Source of the DNA: Pseudisothecium myosuroides
Taxonomy: Eukaryota > Streptophyta > Bryopsida > Hypnales > Lembophyllaceae
DNA: 64,000 bases
Assembly: GCA_951799445.1 (NCBI GenBank)
Contig: OX637297.1
Location: 3,410,001 to 3,474,000 of the forward strand
Direction: 5' to 3'
Below are positions 24,600 to 34,793 of the stretch, in pieces (the stretch's first letter is position 1; every line of letters starts with the position of its first letter). The position numbers were made by a program, and so were the translations under genes. The notes under the pieces are model-generated. The model was not told the origin of the DNA, ran no database searches, and saw only the letters and a program-made list of their open reading frames with translations.

Positions 24600-26040
24600 T
24601 TTCAAATGATTTCACGCCCCAAGTTGAGCTCAAATGCCTAAAATACTACGTTGTGTTTCTAATTAAATGCTATTCTTTAATTAGACATGCAAATTTCCGG
24701 AGGGATTTATTGGACTTCCTTTGCCAAAAAAGGTTATTTCTAGACAAGCATTTCTTGACTTCATTGTCGAATTTGGAAAGAGAGGATGAGGACCGAGGCC
24801 CTTTTATTTATTTTTCCTTCTTTGAAGTAGAATGTTTTTTACTTTTTTATTCATATTAATGTCCTCGATTTTGAAGTGTTCATATTCAAGAAATAGGATT
24901 TAATAGGAAAAGCTTAGAAACAATTAAAAAATTCCTTTGGAGCAAATTGTTTTCCCTAGCAAGGCTTCATTTATACTTTTAATTCTTTAAATTACCAAGT
25001 AGAGAAGTTGGGATTAAGAGGAGGGCACTTGAACTATTAAATTTTTTTGTCATCTGGACTTTAAAGGTTTCTTTCTTATAAGGCTTTAAACATTTAATTA
25101 TTGGATGAAGAAAAAAAAGGTTGGGGTGTAATCCATTAAGCATACATTATTTTTTAATGTGGAGTATCTACATTACCTCCTTGGAAGGCTTTGTAATTTT
25201 AATTGTTGGAAACAAGAAAGAAGGGGTTGATCGGGACTCGAGAGACCCTTCAAATATTAATTTTTTTGAAATCGAACTCCATAGGGGGTAATCCACGTAG
25301 AAGGCTTGAAATATAATTGTTAGAAAAAGAAAAAATGGAAAGAGAGGGAGGCTTTCAAAATATAATTGTTAGAAACTTAGAATAAGAAAATGAATTCTAT
25401 TTTGCTTGAAATTTGTCCAATACTTTGAAGCCACTCCTTCATTTTCTATTGCCAACAATTTGCAATAGGCAAATTCAAAGACTTCAAATCTTTTTGGACA
25501 AGGTGCAACTAAACGAAGTTTATGCACTTCAAATGCAAATGTCTGGCAATCCATGTGGTCACCACTTCTTATACTTCAAAGGTTGAATTCATTTCCTCAC
25601 AAGGGATTATTCCTTTGGTTTTAGAAATTGCAAATAACATATTACTAGGGAGGCACTTAAACTATTTATTTTGGAGCAAGTTTTAAAACAAAAAGGTTTT
25701 CTTCACAAAATATATAAGGATGAATTAGGTTTCATATTTGAGTCTCAAAGGAAGGTGTTCACTTTGGCATTTATGCCTGTAAAAGGAATGTTACGTAACA
25801 AGATATTGTAGTGGCTTCATAGTTATTTCTAATGTCTATGAAATGAACAATTCCAAATAGCACATTTGCACATAATAAAAAGAGAAGTATATATGTATTT
25901 CATACCCATCATATAGTACAAAATTGAAAAAAAATGTATGAGGTGATCACTGTACATTTTACAAGTAGCCGTACATTAGCGTATATAGTACTTTACACTG
26001 AAAAAAAATTTCTATAAGCCTGTGTAAAGTCTACTGCTAT
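24600..26040. other. A+T-rich spacer downstream of gene B
   Basis: About 1.4 kb, A+T-rich, with many runs such as AATATAATTGTTAGAAA (twice near 25310 and 25365). I see no protein of recognisable composition, no terminal repeats and no RNA gene. It contains the 3' side of minus-strand gene B. Confidence 0.4.
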
Positions 26041-26091
26041 ATACTTCTATCTGATTTGCCTTCTTCTTCACCGTAGTACACGGGAGTGCAG

Positions 26092-28421
26092 TCAATCGAT
26101 ATTCATGGGGCTGCCTGCCGTGCCACTCGGGCCTGCTTCATTGTCGTTTCCCCCCGCTTCTACAATGTGGTCTTCGTCTGAGCCTAGACGAAGTCGTCGA
26201 ACTTTAGACCGGGTTCGTCTTGCTGGTCCATCCACCTCCAATACAGCCCTCATAAACTGTGAGTTCTGCATTTGTTGAAGAGCTTGTCAAGTCCCTGGAC
26301 TGTATTTGTCAAGCAAAAAATCTATTGCATCGGACTTAAAAATCTCTCTCCACTCGAATTCCGATCTGGCAAGCATCTCGGATTGGGAAGGTATTTCATA
26401 TCCGGATTTGTCTATGATCCGAACTCCATCATCATTAGTGATACGGACTCCATCAATGCTCCATAGCCATGATTTGAGGTGAGGTCCCATACGGAATTTT
26501 AGAGTATCTTCGTCCCAATGTCCATTGAAGCACTGGTAGAAGAAATTCCGTTTCCTGAGACTGAACTTGTCCTTCATTGGGATCAAATTCTTGCACACTC
26601 GCATAACTTCATTTAGATTTCTCTCCCAACCCCATTCATTAAAGAGATGTGGTTTTTGCAAAGAGTGGTGCTTGTAACGCCAACTCCACACAAGGTCTTG
26701 TCCCCATACATTGTGATCATCAGGGGCATTATATACATCGAATTCCCAATTTGGAGGCATATATGAAACCAACCCAAACAGCTCGTACAAGCGCTCGTAG
26801 AAAGGAGCCTTTCATATTGCACACCGTCTACAAGTTATCATCAAGCTGATCAAGCAAATTGGGTGGTAGAGGTGCTCGCATGTGCCTAAGTGCATTGCAC
26901 CTTCGGGGCCAAATGGATTCATACAAATGGGGCACAAAGTACCGTCAAACACAAAGATTGAAGGCTTTGGCCACAACAACATTGGCTTGCCCGGAAGCGA
27001 AGAGATCGCATTTTTGAAATCCCAGTTGTGTTGGGACCAGTCAATGATGGTTTGATTGCCCGCAATTTTTTGGGTTGCCATCTCCGCAAGGTTGAAAAGG
27101 TCATCTACATTGGCCCATGACGTTAAGCCGAAAACCCTTTCTTGATTGTGTTGAAAGTAATTGTTGGCAACCTTCTTGAACTCCACAGCCATTTGTTTGT
27201 TCTGATCCGTTGTGAAGATGCATGCCAACTTCCACTGATAATATTGCTCTACCAATGTATCCAAATGACTTTGAAGATCAACATTTTGGGCACGTACTTT
27301 TGTGAGTTCTTCAGTATTTGGAAGTGTTTGCCCCCCCCCTTGCCTTCCACAACTGCGACACTCATAATGGCATTCAAAGTATCAAACGACAGTGAATCTT
27401 GCGTTGGTGTCATGGATGCAGCAACTTCTACAGCATGAGTCACAATATTTTCTTGCATCTGAGGTATTTCCATGCCATCTGCTTCCTCATGCATGCCTTC
27501 ACGATGCCCTCTTGGGTCAGCAACCTCAGTTCTCATTGTAGCAGCTTCTAGAGCTTGCCGAAGTTCTTGTATGTCACGTTCTTGCTTTGCAAGTAGGTCG
27601 TTTTTCTCCTTCAATTGGGTAACGAATTGGGCGGACGCAGCAGACAAGTCATGAATGATGTCATCTTTTTGGCCCAATTCATTCTTCAAATTGTTGATAG
27701 TATCGGCCGCAACAATAGCAGCTGCTGTCCGCACCACGTCATCTTCGCCCGTTGCTACATTTCCTTGTATTGCATCCAAAGCAGTTTGTAGTGCCTTCCT
27801 TCTCTTGGCTTGTTGCTGCGCTTTACGGCCAAGTGGACGTGGTGGAGTATGAGTTCCATCTGAGTCGCTATCTGTAGCGGAATCATTGGTCTCGTAGTTG
27901 TCAACTGAATCAATTTGCGTCCGGACACTACCCAAACCACCCTCTGGAAACTTTTTTGCCTTTGGAATGAATCCGTTGGCAGGAGTTGGAACTATAACGT
28001 TTGAGCCAACATCTTTCAAGGTCGACCAATCCACTTGCTTTTCAAGCTTGATTTTGGCGTGGACACCTCGTGCAATGAAAAGATTCACTTCGTTTCGTTT
28101 CACGTGGGGCTGGTTGTACAAAAATTGGTAGACTTCAATGCAATGATTTTTGAATTCTGGGTCGTTGCAGTGCTTCAAGTTGGCTTTGTGAAAATGACGA
28201 TGGAAATTGTGTCGTTCTTCTGGAAAGACCTTGTCAATATGGCACCACTCAATGTACTGAGCGCATATATCAGCATTCCATGGATCAGGCTCCTCCCTCC
28301 ATCCCCTGAATGCAAGTTTATTTGGATTTCTCAATACGTGTAGCCGCTTGCGGTGTTTCTGTCTCGGTCGTAAGCAATTTTTGTCTTTCTCTGCCTTCGT
28401 CAGCCTCTGTGGTGTTTCCAT
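26092..28421 (-). pseudogene. Cargo gene B: LAF-GW domain, coiled coil, RING-H2, basic tail
   Basis: Minus-strand gene of about 776 residues. Start METPQ at 28421, chosen because a TATA box lies 135 bp upstream and the longer frame would begin inside it. Domain 1 matches gene A: LAFRGWREEPDPW, YIEWCHIDK, FP, ANL, DPEF, CIEV, RN and VDWSTLK. Then come Pro/Ser/Asp-rich sequence and a long coiled coil (to about 27460). The RING-H2 has CPIC, CEHLYHPIC, ten residues, then CAI followed by a TGA (26812-26814) exactly where the last zinc-ligand Cys should be, then KAPF. A Trp-rich region follows, then TGA (26287-26289), and the same frame goes on to a basic tail (RRTRSKVRRLRL) ending TGA at 26092. 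A one-base loss in a G9 run (27331-27339) shifts the frame between coiled coil and RING. RING-H2 proteins are usually ubiquitin ligases; that role here is inferred. Confidence 0.78.
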
Positions 28422-28555
28422 CGCTCGTAGAAATCGAAGAAAAAACGTGTGGGTGTAATGTAAGAAGGCCCTACAATGACGCCCAACCAACCAGCTCAAA
28501 GAGAATTGGAGGAGGAGGGAATTTGTGAGGCGAGTAATGAGTGGCTGGGCAGACA

Positions 28556-28565
28556 CTTATATAGC
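28556..28565 (-). promoter_or_regulatory. TATA box of gene B
   Basis: The minus strand reads GGCTATATAAGTGTCTG, 135 bp before the ATG at 28421, with a GC-box array directly behind it (28575-28815). Confidence 0.75.
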
Positions 28566-28574
28566 CGTTGGGGG

Positions 28575-28815
28575 GCGCAAGCGCTGCGCGTGGACGTAAT
28601 CGCGTCAAGGCGCGGATGGAAGGACCGACATGGGGACGGACTTGCAACAGGGCGGGGACTCAAGGTCCCAGGCGAGGACGGAATTGCGACAAAGCGGGGA
28701 CGGAAGGTCCACTGCGCGGACGTAATCGCGGCCGGGCGTGGACGGGTGCAGGTCCAAGCGTGGACGTAATCCGTTCCGGGCGTGGATATAGTCTGTTCCG
28801 GGCGTGGATGTTATC
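28575..28815 (+). repeat. GC-box array upstream of gene B
   Basis: About 12 copies of GGGCGTGGACGTAATC, GGCGGGGACT and related motifs at 18-25 bp spacing, reaching to within 10 bp of the TATA box. The motif is on the strand opposite to gene B, whereas at gene C it is on the gene strand, so orientation to the gene is not fixed. Confidence 0.75.
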
Positions 28816-28924
28816 TCTTATTTACCAGAAAATCTTCGTTGCCACACCCAAAACAAAAGTAAAATTCATTTTCAAAACCAAAAAAAAATAACTCAGAAAT
28901 CCATAACTTTCTAACCATACGTTA

Positions 28925-29475
28925 GAAAATGGGGAGGGGACTGACGGAGTGGAAGCAAATGCCTAAGTGGTGGAGTGAAATTCTAAATCATTGAGTGGGG
29001 ACTTACTCGTGATAAAAAAAATGGGGAGGGAGTGGAACCAAATGCCTAAGTGGTGGAGTGAAATTTTAAATCATTGAGTGGGGACTTACTTTTGATAAAA
29101 AAAAATGGGGAGGGAAAGGAACCAAATGCCTAAGTGGTGGAGTGAAATTTTAAATCATTGAGTGGGGACTTACTTGTGATAAAAAATATAGGGAGGAAGT
29201 GGAACCAAATACTTAAGTAGTGGAGTCAAATTTTAAATCATTGAGTGGGGATTTACTTGTGATAAAAAAAATGGGGAGGAAGTGGAAGAAAATGCCTAAG
29301 TGATGGAGTCAAATTTTAAATCATGGGGTTGACATTCACTTTTTTTTTTTTAAATGGAAAGGGAGTGGAAGCAAATGCTTAAGTGATGGAGTCAAATTTT
29401 AAATGTTTGAGCGGGGATTTACTTGTAAAAAAAAATGGAGAGGGAGTGGAACCAAATGCTTAAGTGGTGGAATGG
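28925..29475 (-). repeat. Sat2 repeats (block 4, reverse orientation)
   Basis: Six to seven units of the 83-bp repeat, here as GGAGGGAGTGGAACCAAATG and CTAAGTGGTGGAGTC, that is, inverted with respect to the blocks left of 24180. Confidence 0.88.
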
Positions 29476-29479
29476 GATG

Positions 29480-29630
29480 CGCGCGTGGACTTATTCTTGT
29501 CCGGGCGTGGACTTATTCGAAATGGGCGTGGACTTCTTTGTGTTCGGGCGTGGACTTAATCGGGTCTGGGCGTGGACTTAATCAGGTCGAGCGTGGACTT
29601 AATCGGGCCGGGCGTGGACTTAATCGACTG
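29480..29630 (+). repeat. GC-box array, internal copy 3
   Basis: Seven very regular copies of GGGCGTGGACTTAATCGG at about 20-24 bp spacing. The cleanest example of the motif in the window, and the start of a tandemly duplicated 1.2-kb block. Confidence 0.8.
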
Positions 29631-30035
29631 CAATTGCAAGTGAGGTCAATAAGATTTGAAGAAACAAATCCTAAAGCATGAAGGTCCAACCAACCATTTA
29701 AGCTACGGAGTTGTAGCGACATGGAGTCCTCTTTCTTCCCTAGAGGTCATGGGTTCGAATCTTACCCAGCCTTGATTAGCACCTATAAATATAATTAACT
29801 GCTAAGACAATTCAAGGCACTAAAGATGTTTATAGCTGTTAATCAGGGCTTTTATTTGGCATAAGGACTTTTGTCGATTTTTATCGTGTCATTTGAGCTT
29901 CTTACATTTGTAATTGTTTTGACGATGCTTACTTGTCTTTATAGTTGTGGCAATTGATATATTGTGTCTTTATAGTTGTTGCGATTCTTTGTTCACTATG
30001 GATGGGAAAAAGTTTGATAAAATTGGGGGGGGATT
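29631..30035 (+). repeat. Unit of a 1.2-kb tandem duplication, with Pol III B-box-like sequence
   Basis: CAATTGCAAGTGAGGTCAAT begins at 29631 and again at 30828, 1,197 bp later, and both copies run on for about 400 bp in step. GGTTCGAATC at 29752-29761 fits the tRNA-type B box, so a relic of a tRNA-derived SINE is possible. No convincing A box or A-rich tail was found. Confidence 0.55.
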
Positions 30036-30760
30036 TACTTGTGAAAAAAAAATGGGGAGGGAGTGAAACCAAAGACTTATGTAATGGAGTCAAATTTTGA
30101 ATGTTTGATTGGGAATTTACTATTTCAATTGTGATTAAGAAAATGGGGAGGGAGTGGAATCAAATGCTTAAGTGATGGTGTCAAATTTTAAAGGTTTGAC
30201 TAGGGATTTACTTGTGATAAAAAAAATGGAGAGGGAATAGAAGCAAATACTGATGTGATGGAGTCAAATTTTAGATGTTTGAGTGGAGATTTACTTGTGA
30301 TCCAAAAAATGGGGAGGGAGTGGAACCAAATGCTTAAGTGATGGAGTCAAATTTTAAATCATTGAGTGGAGATTTACTTGTGATAAAAAAAATGGAGAGG
30401 GAGTGGAAGCAAATGCTTAAGTGGTGGAGTCAGATTTTAAATCATGGGGTTGGCATTCACTTATTTTTTTTAAATGGGGAGGGAGTGGAACCAAATGCTT
30501 AAGTGGTGGAGTCAAATTTTAAATCATTGAGTGGGGACTTACTTGTGATAAAAAAAAATGGGGAGGGAGTGGAACCAAATGCTTAAGTGGTGGAGTCAAA
30601 TTTTAAATCATGGGGTTGGCATTCACTTATTTTTTTAAAAATGGGAAGGGAGTGGAACCAAATGCTTAAGTGATGGAGTCAAATTTTAAATGTTTGAATG
30701 GGGATTTACTTGTAGAAAAAAAAATGGGAGTGGAACCAAATCCTTAAGTGGTGGAATGGA
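30036..30760 (-). repeat. Sat2 repeats (block 5, reverse orientation)
   Basis: About nine units of the 83-bp repeat, some diverged. Lies between the two copies of the GC-box plus unique unit. Confidence 0.88.
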
Positions 30761-30764
30761 ATGC

Positions 30765-30827
30765 GGGCGTGGACTTATTCGAAATGGGCGTGGACTTAGT
30801 CAGGTCGGGCGTGGACTTAATCGATTG
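30765..30827 (+). repeat. GC-box array, internal copy 4 (short)
   Basis: Three copies of GGGCGTGGACTTA, homologous to 29480-29630 but with fewer units. Confidence 0.75.
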
Positions 30828-31230
30828 CAATTGCAAGTGAGGTCAATAAGATTTGAAGAAACAAATCCTAAAGCATGAAGGTCCAGCCAACCATTTCAGC
30901 TACGGGGTTGTAGCTACATGGAGTCCTCTTTCTTTCCTAGAGGTCATGGGTTCGAAATTGAAGAATGGTTGTACCTAGCACTAATTAACACCTACAAATA
31001 TAATTAACTGCCAAGACAAGTCGAGGCACTAAAGATGTTTGTAGCTGTTAATTAGTGCTTTTATTTGGCGTAAGAATTTTTGTCGATTTTTGTCGTGCCG
31101 TTTGAGTTTCTTACATTTGTAATGTTTTTGACGATGCCTACTTGTCTTTATAGTTGTGGCAATTGATATATGAAAGGGATGCGATTCTTTGTTTATTATA
31201 GATGAGAAAAAGTTTGATAGAATTGGAGGG
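30828..31230 (+). repeat. Second unit of the 1.2-kb tandem duplication
   Basis: Copy of 29631-30035 at about 90 percent by eye. The B-box-like site is changed to GGTTCGAAAT, and a short segment after it differs (TTGAAGAATGGTTGTACC). A microdeletion near 31175 removes one TATAGTTGT unit. Confidence 0.7.
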
Positions 31231-31640
31231 GGGGAGGGTACTTGTGGAAAAAAAAATGGGGAGGGAGTGAAACCAAAGACTTAAGTGATGGAGTGAAATT
31301 TTGAATGTTTGATTGGGGATTTACTATTTCAGTTGTGAAAAAAAAAATGGGAAGGGACTGGAAGCAAATGCCTAAGTGATGGAGTCAAACTTTGAATGTG
31401 ACTAGGGATTTACTTGGGGAAAAAAAATGGAGAGGGAGTGGAAGCAAATACTGAAGTGATGGAGTCAAATTTTATATCATTGAGTGGGGATTTTCTTGTG
31501 ATTAAAAAAATGGGGAGGGAGTGGAACCAAATGCTTAAGTGATGGAGTCAAATTTTAGATGTTTGAGTGGGGATTTACTTGTGATTAAAAAATGGGGAAG
31601 GAGTGGAACCAAATGCTTAAATGATGGAGTGAAATTTGAC
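31231..31640 (-). repeat. Sat2 repeats (block 6, reverse orientation)
   Basis: About five units of the 83-bp repeat up to the GC-box array of gene C. Confidence 0.85.
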
Positions 31641-31644
31641 ATCC

Positions 31645-32036
31645 GTTAGTCGGGGACTCAATCGGTCGGTCGGGGACAGAGTGGAGGCACACAGTGTCCG
31701 GGCGGGGACGCAATCAATCCGGGCGGGAACGGAAATGGACGGGCGGGGACGTAAGGGAACTTTGTCGGTCGGGGCAGGAACTCTGTGAGGAGGGGCGGGA
31801 ACGTATAAACGGGCGCATGCGGATGTTGGCGGGGACTTAATCGAGCTGGGCGGGTATGCCATTGGTCGGGTGGGGACTTATTAGGAACGGGCGCGGACTG
31901 GTGGAGTTGGGCGGGGACGTAGTGGCGCAAGGGCGGGGACGTAATCGAGCGGCTATGGAGTACTGTCGGGATCGGGGCGGGAATGCTATGAGAGGGGCGG
32001 GAACTTAGCCAGGGGCGCATGCAGCTATCGGGGTGG
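31645..32036 (+). repeat. GC-box array upstream of gene C
   Basis: About 16 copies, mostly of the form GGGCGGGGACTTAATCG, ending a few bases before the TATA box at 32040. The subtype GGGCGGGGAC is predominant here, against GGGCGCGGAC or GGGCGTGGAC in the other arrays. Confidence 0.78.
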
Positions 32037-32039
32037 GGG

Positions 32040-32049
32040 CTTATATAAT
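32040..32049 (+). promoter_or_regulatory. TATA box of gene C
   Basis: GGCTTATATAATCCCC, 176 bp upstream of the gene C ATG and at the edge of the GC-box array, the same architecture as for gene B and the transposase. Confidence 0.78.
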
Positions 32050-32215
32050 CCCCTCCCCCTTCATTCTCCCTTGCCAAGCCCTCTCCGGATGCCTCCCAGG
32101 TTAGATCACTTTGTGACCTAATTAGAGAGATTGGTGGAGTTTAGGGCTTGGCCCTAACAGCATACCCGTTTTTTTTGCCCTTTTTTCCAACGAATACGAA
32201 GTATTGTTTTTGAAA

Positions 32216-33799
32216 ATGGCAGCAGAAAGGAGTGCTTCATCGGGGAAGCGTTCGATGTATGTGGATTTAGATAGGCCTGATGAAGAAGATTTTCCATCAA
32301 CAGACACGTCAATGGCCTCAGCTTCATCGAGGCCTTCATCATCATCGGGGAAGAAGAGGGCGAAGAAGCCGCCGAGCCCAGGTTGGCCCCCACAACCCTA
32401 CTTACATGAAAGTAGGTTAATATTGGTGGAGTGGTACAAAGTGTGGAGCATTGAATCGATGGAGAGGAACTATGTGAACAGGAACATCATTGTTTACGAT
32501 GCACTGATAGAACATTTGCGGAAAGAGTTGGAGAATAAGTTAGTTGAATCAGAGCAATTCAATAATTACTCAGATTACTGGTTACACTCAGAGTTCTTGG
32601 ATAACACGGTGGTACAACTTACTACCAATCTTGTGGAAAATTGGCGCTATTGTACCAAAAAAAGGGAAGACAAGAGCAACTGGGATGAAGTAGATAGAGA
32701 GTTTGCTTCAAAATTACGCATGGTTCAAACATGGTGTCGGCAGTTTAGTGTAAGTTGCCACAAACAAAAACAACCATGGAAGAAAACAGTGGAAGACAAA
32801 ATTTTGACTGAATGTGTGAGCGGATCAATGTTCTGGCTAGCACCATCAGTTAAAGTGATACAAATGCTAGGGCGAAAGACGGAAGGTGCATATGGGACCA
32901 TCAGGAAGGTGCGACTTACCAAACTTTCAAACATTCCCAACTGGATGGATTTTGCGGGGAAGATTTTGAAGACACTAAATGAAAAGGAAAAACGTTGCAA
33001 TATGTTGATGGAGGCTACGGGATGTCCAGTACAGCATCCAGGCATCATTAGACTCACATACATGCATCCAAAAATGATGGAAGGCTATTCGCTTTGGTGG
33101 AATGGGGGATCTTTAATTTCTTTTTGATGCAAGTTTGATTCCACAGTTCCCTCAGATGCGAGCGAGGAGGAAATTCTGAACATGACTGATACAGTGTTGA
33201 CATTGAAGGAACTGCAGTGGGTCGCTACATACCGCAAAAATCGCACTCACTTAGCACTGTCATTACTTGTTATTGTGGGGAAATACCACGAGGCTGACTA
33301 CATATACAATGATATATTGACATCCAATATTTTGCTCCATTTTGCTCCAAGGAAAAAGAATATAGTATATTTGGGGATTTGTGATTGGGGACTTTCAAGT
33401 CGAGTTGTGGAAAAGGCGCCGTCAAGATACAATTATCGAACTGAGAAAGAACTTCAGGACGTGAAAAAAGTCCGTCAGTTTGCTGCTCCAGAATTGTTCT
33501 TTGTATATGGTGACCAAGGCTCAGAAGACTCACTTGAGGTCATGGAAAAAAAACACTTATACTCCAAAGCTGCTGATGCACATGCAGCAGGATGGATAGC
33601 AGCTCAAATTTGGAAAGAAGACTGGGATCCAATTTATTTCAACAAAGAACGGCTATGGCAATATAAACACCTAATATCGAAATTGCATAGCCTCCAAATA
33701 GAGGATCCACAAGAAAGGGCGTCCATCCCGGAGGTTCTCGATAAATTGAGGATGACACCATTATGTAAGAGTATGCCTGAGTGTTGTTACCGAAGATAG
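32216..33799 (+). pseudogene. Cargo gene C: divergent protein kinase-like protein
   Basis: About 527 codons in one frame with a single internal TGA (33125-33127); start MAAERS at 32216. The N-terminus is Ser-rich and basic (GKKRAKKPPS, a possible nuclear signal), followed by a helical region of about 150 residues that I do not recognise. The kinase-like part starts near residue 220: glycine loop EGAYGTIRKV, FAGKILK with the expected Lys (32960), HPGIIRL, catalytic-loop equivalent YNDILTSNILL (Asp at 33310, HRD replaced by YND), DFG replaced by DWG (33383), and FAAPELF for APE. Asp, Asn and Lys positions are kept, so activity is possible, but the HRD His and Arg are absent. The TGA lies between the N- and C-lobe motifs, so this copy would be cut in two. 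It is divergent from gene B. Substrate unknown. Confidence 0.8.
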
Positions 33800-34385
33800 T
33801 AATTTTCTTGTTTTCATTCTTGAAAGTTTAGCATATGATAGTTAGGTTGAAGGCAAAGATTATAGTTCACTTGTAATCCTCATAGAGGAACATGTATATT
33901 TGGCATCAGCTGAACGCCATCCTATATATATATACCTATGGATATATTCAAAATACTATTGTATGCAATTCTTTTATTTGTTTTCCCTGGCATCAAGTAG
34001 AAGAAGGTGATCTATACATGTCCAAATTCTAAAATGATACAACCATAACCCTAACAAACTTAATAAAAAATTTTAAGAATGAAAATTAATTATTTCATTA
34101 TTTTTTTTCCGCAGACTCTCAACTCAATTCTTCACTATAAAGATTGGAAGCTCAAAACCATCTAGTGCAAAATTACTTAAGTTAAACAAGGTTCACAAAC
34201 AAAACATCTAAACCTCCATTGTCTTGAAAAACTTGTTTTTTTCACTTTAAAAGCAGATATCTTACAATTTGTGAATCCTAAACTTTGGAATTTTTTCCAC
34301 ACATTCTCATACTAGTGAGGTGAAAGATCCTATGTTTAGGAGAGAGAATTTTTCTTTTCAATTTTTTGAACTTTTTTCTTGGACC
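33800..34385. other. A+T-rich 3' flank of gene C
   Basis: No frame or repeat recognised. TATATATATACC near 33925 and scattered AATAAA-like sequences fit a 3' untranslated region and spacer. Confidence 0.4.
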
Positions 34386-34397
34386 TTCAGGGTTCAA

Positions 34398-34650
34398 TTC
34401 GGCCTCAGCGTCTGCGCCCCACCCGACAAACGTTCACACCCGACAGAGAGTCCACGCCCAGACCAAATAGAGTCTGCGTCCACCACAGAGTCCGTGCAAG
34501 TACCGACAGACCTCCACGCCCATCCACGCGTCCTCGCCCCTACCCGACTAAGGTTCGTGCCCGTCAATGCGTCCGTGCCCACACCATTTTACGTCGCCGC
34601 CCAGGATAACGTTCGCGCCCCCAACCTGCTTACGTCCACGTCCTGAACCG
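34398..34650 (-). repeat. Right subterminal GC-box array (inverted)
   Basis: About ten copies of GTCCACGCCC and GTTCGCGCCC, the reverse complement of the motif in all other arrays. Mirrors 11330-11825, as expected for the two subterminal regions of a hAT element. Confidence 0.78.
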
Positions 34651-34793
34651 CGCTGGCAGCCAGGTGTCTGTCACTGTGGACAAGGTAAATCCACGTCTAC
34701 ATATTTTAACCTTGTCAAAAAGTCAATCGGGCGTTGACTACATCGGACGGCTGGCACCTCTACCAGACGGGCAAATCAGGCGGGCGGGCGGTC

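Noticed and set aside
27472..28528. Plus-strand frames opposite gene B
   Set aside because: Shadows of the gene B coiled coil and N-terminal domain.
26812..33127. TGA codons in genes B and C read as selenocysteine or another recoding
   Set aside because: One TGA does replace an expected Cys, but others replace Trp or unrelated residues, gene A has TAA and the transposase has TAG. Land plants are not known to have selenocysteine insertion. Decay is simpler.
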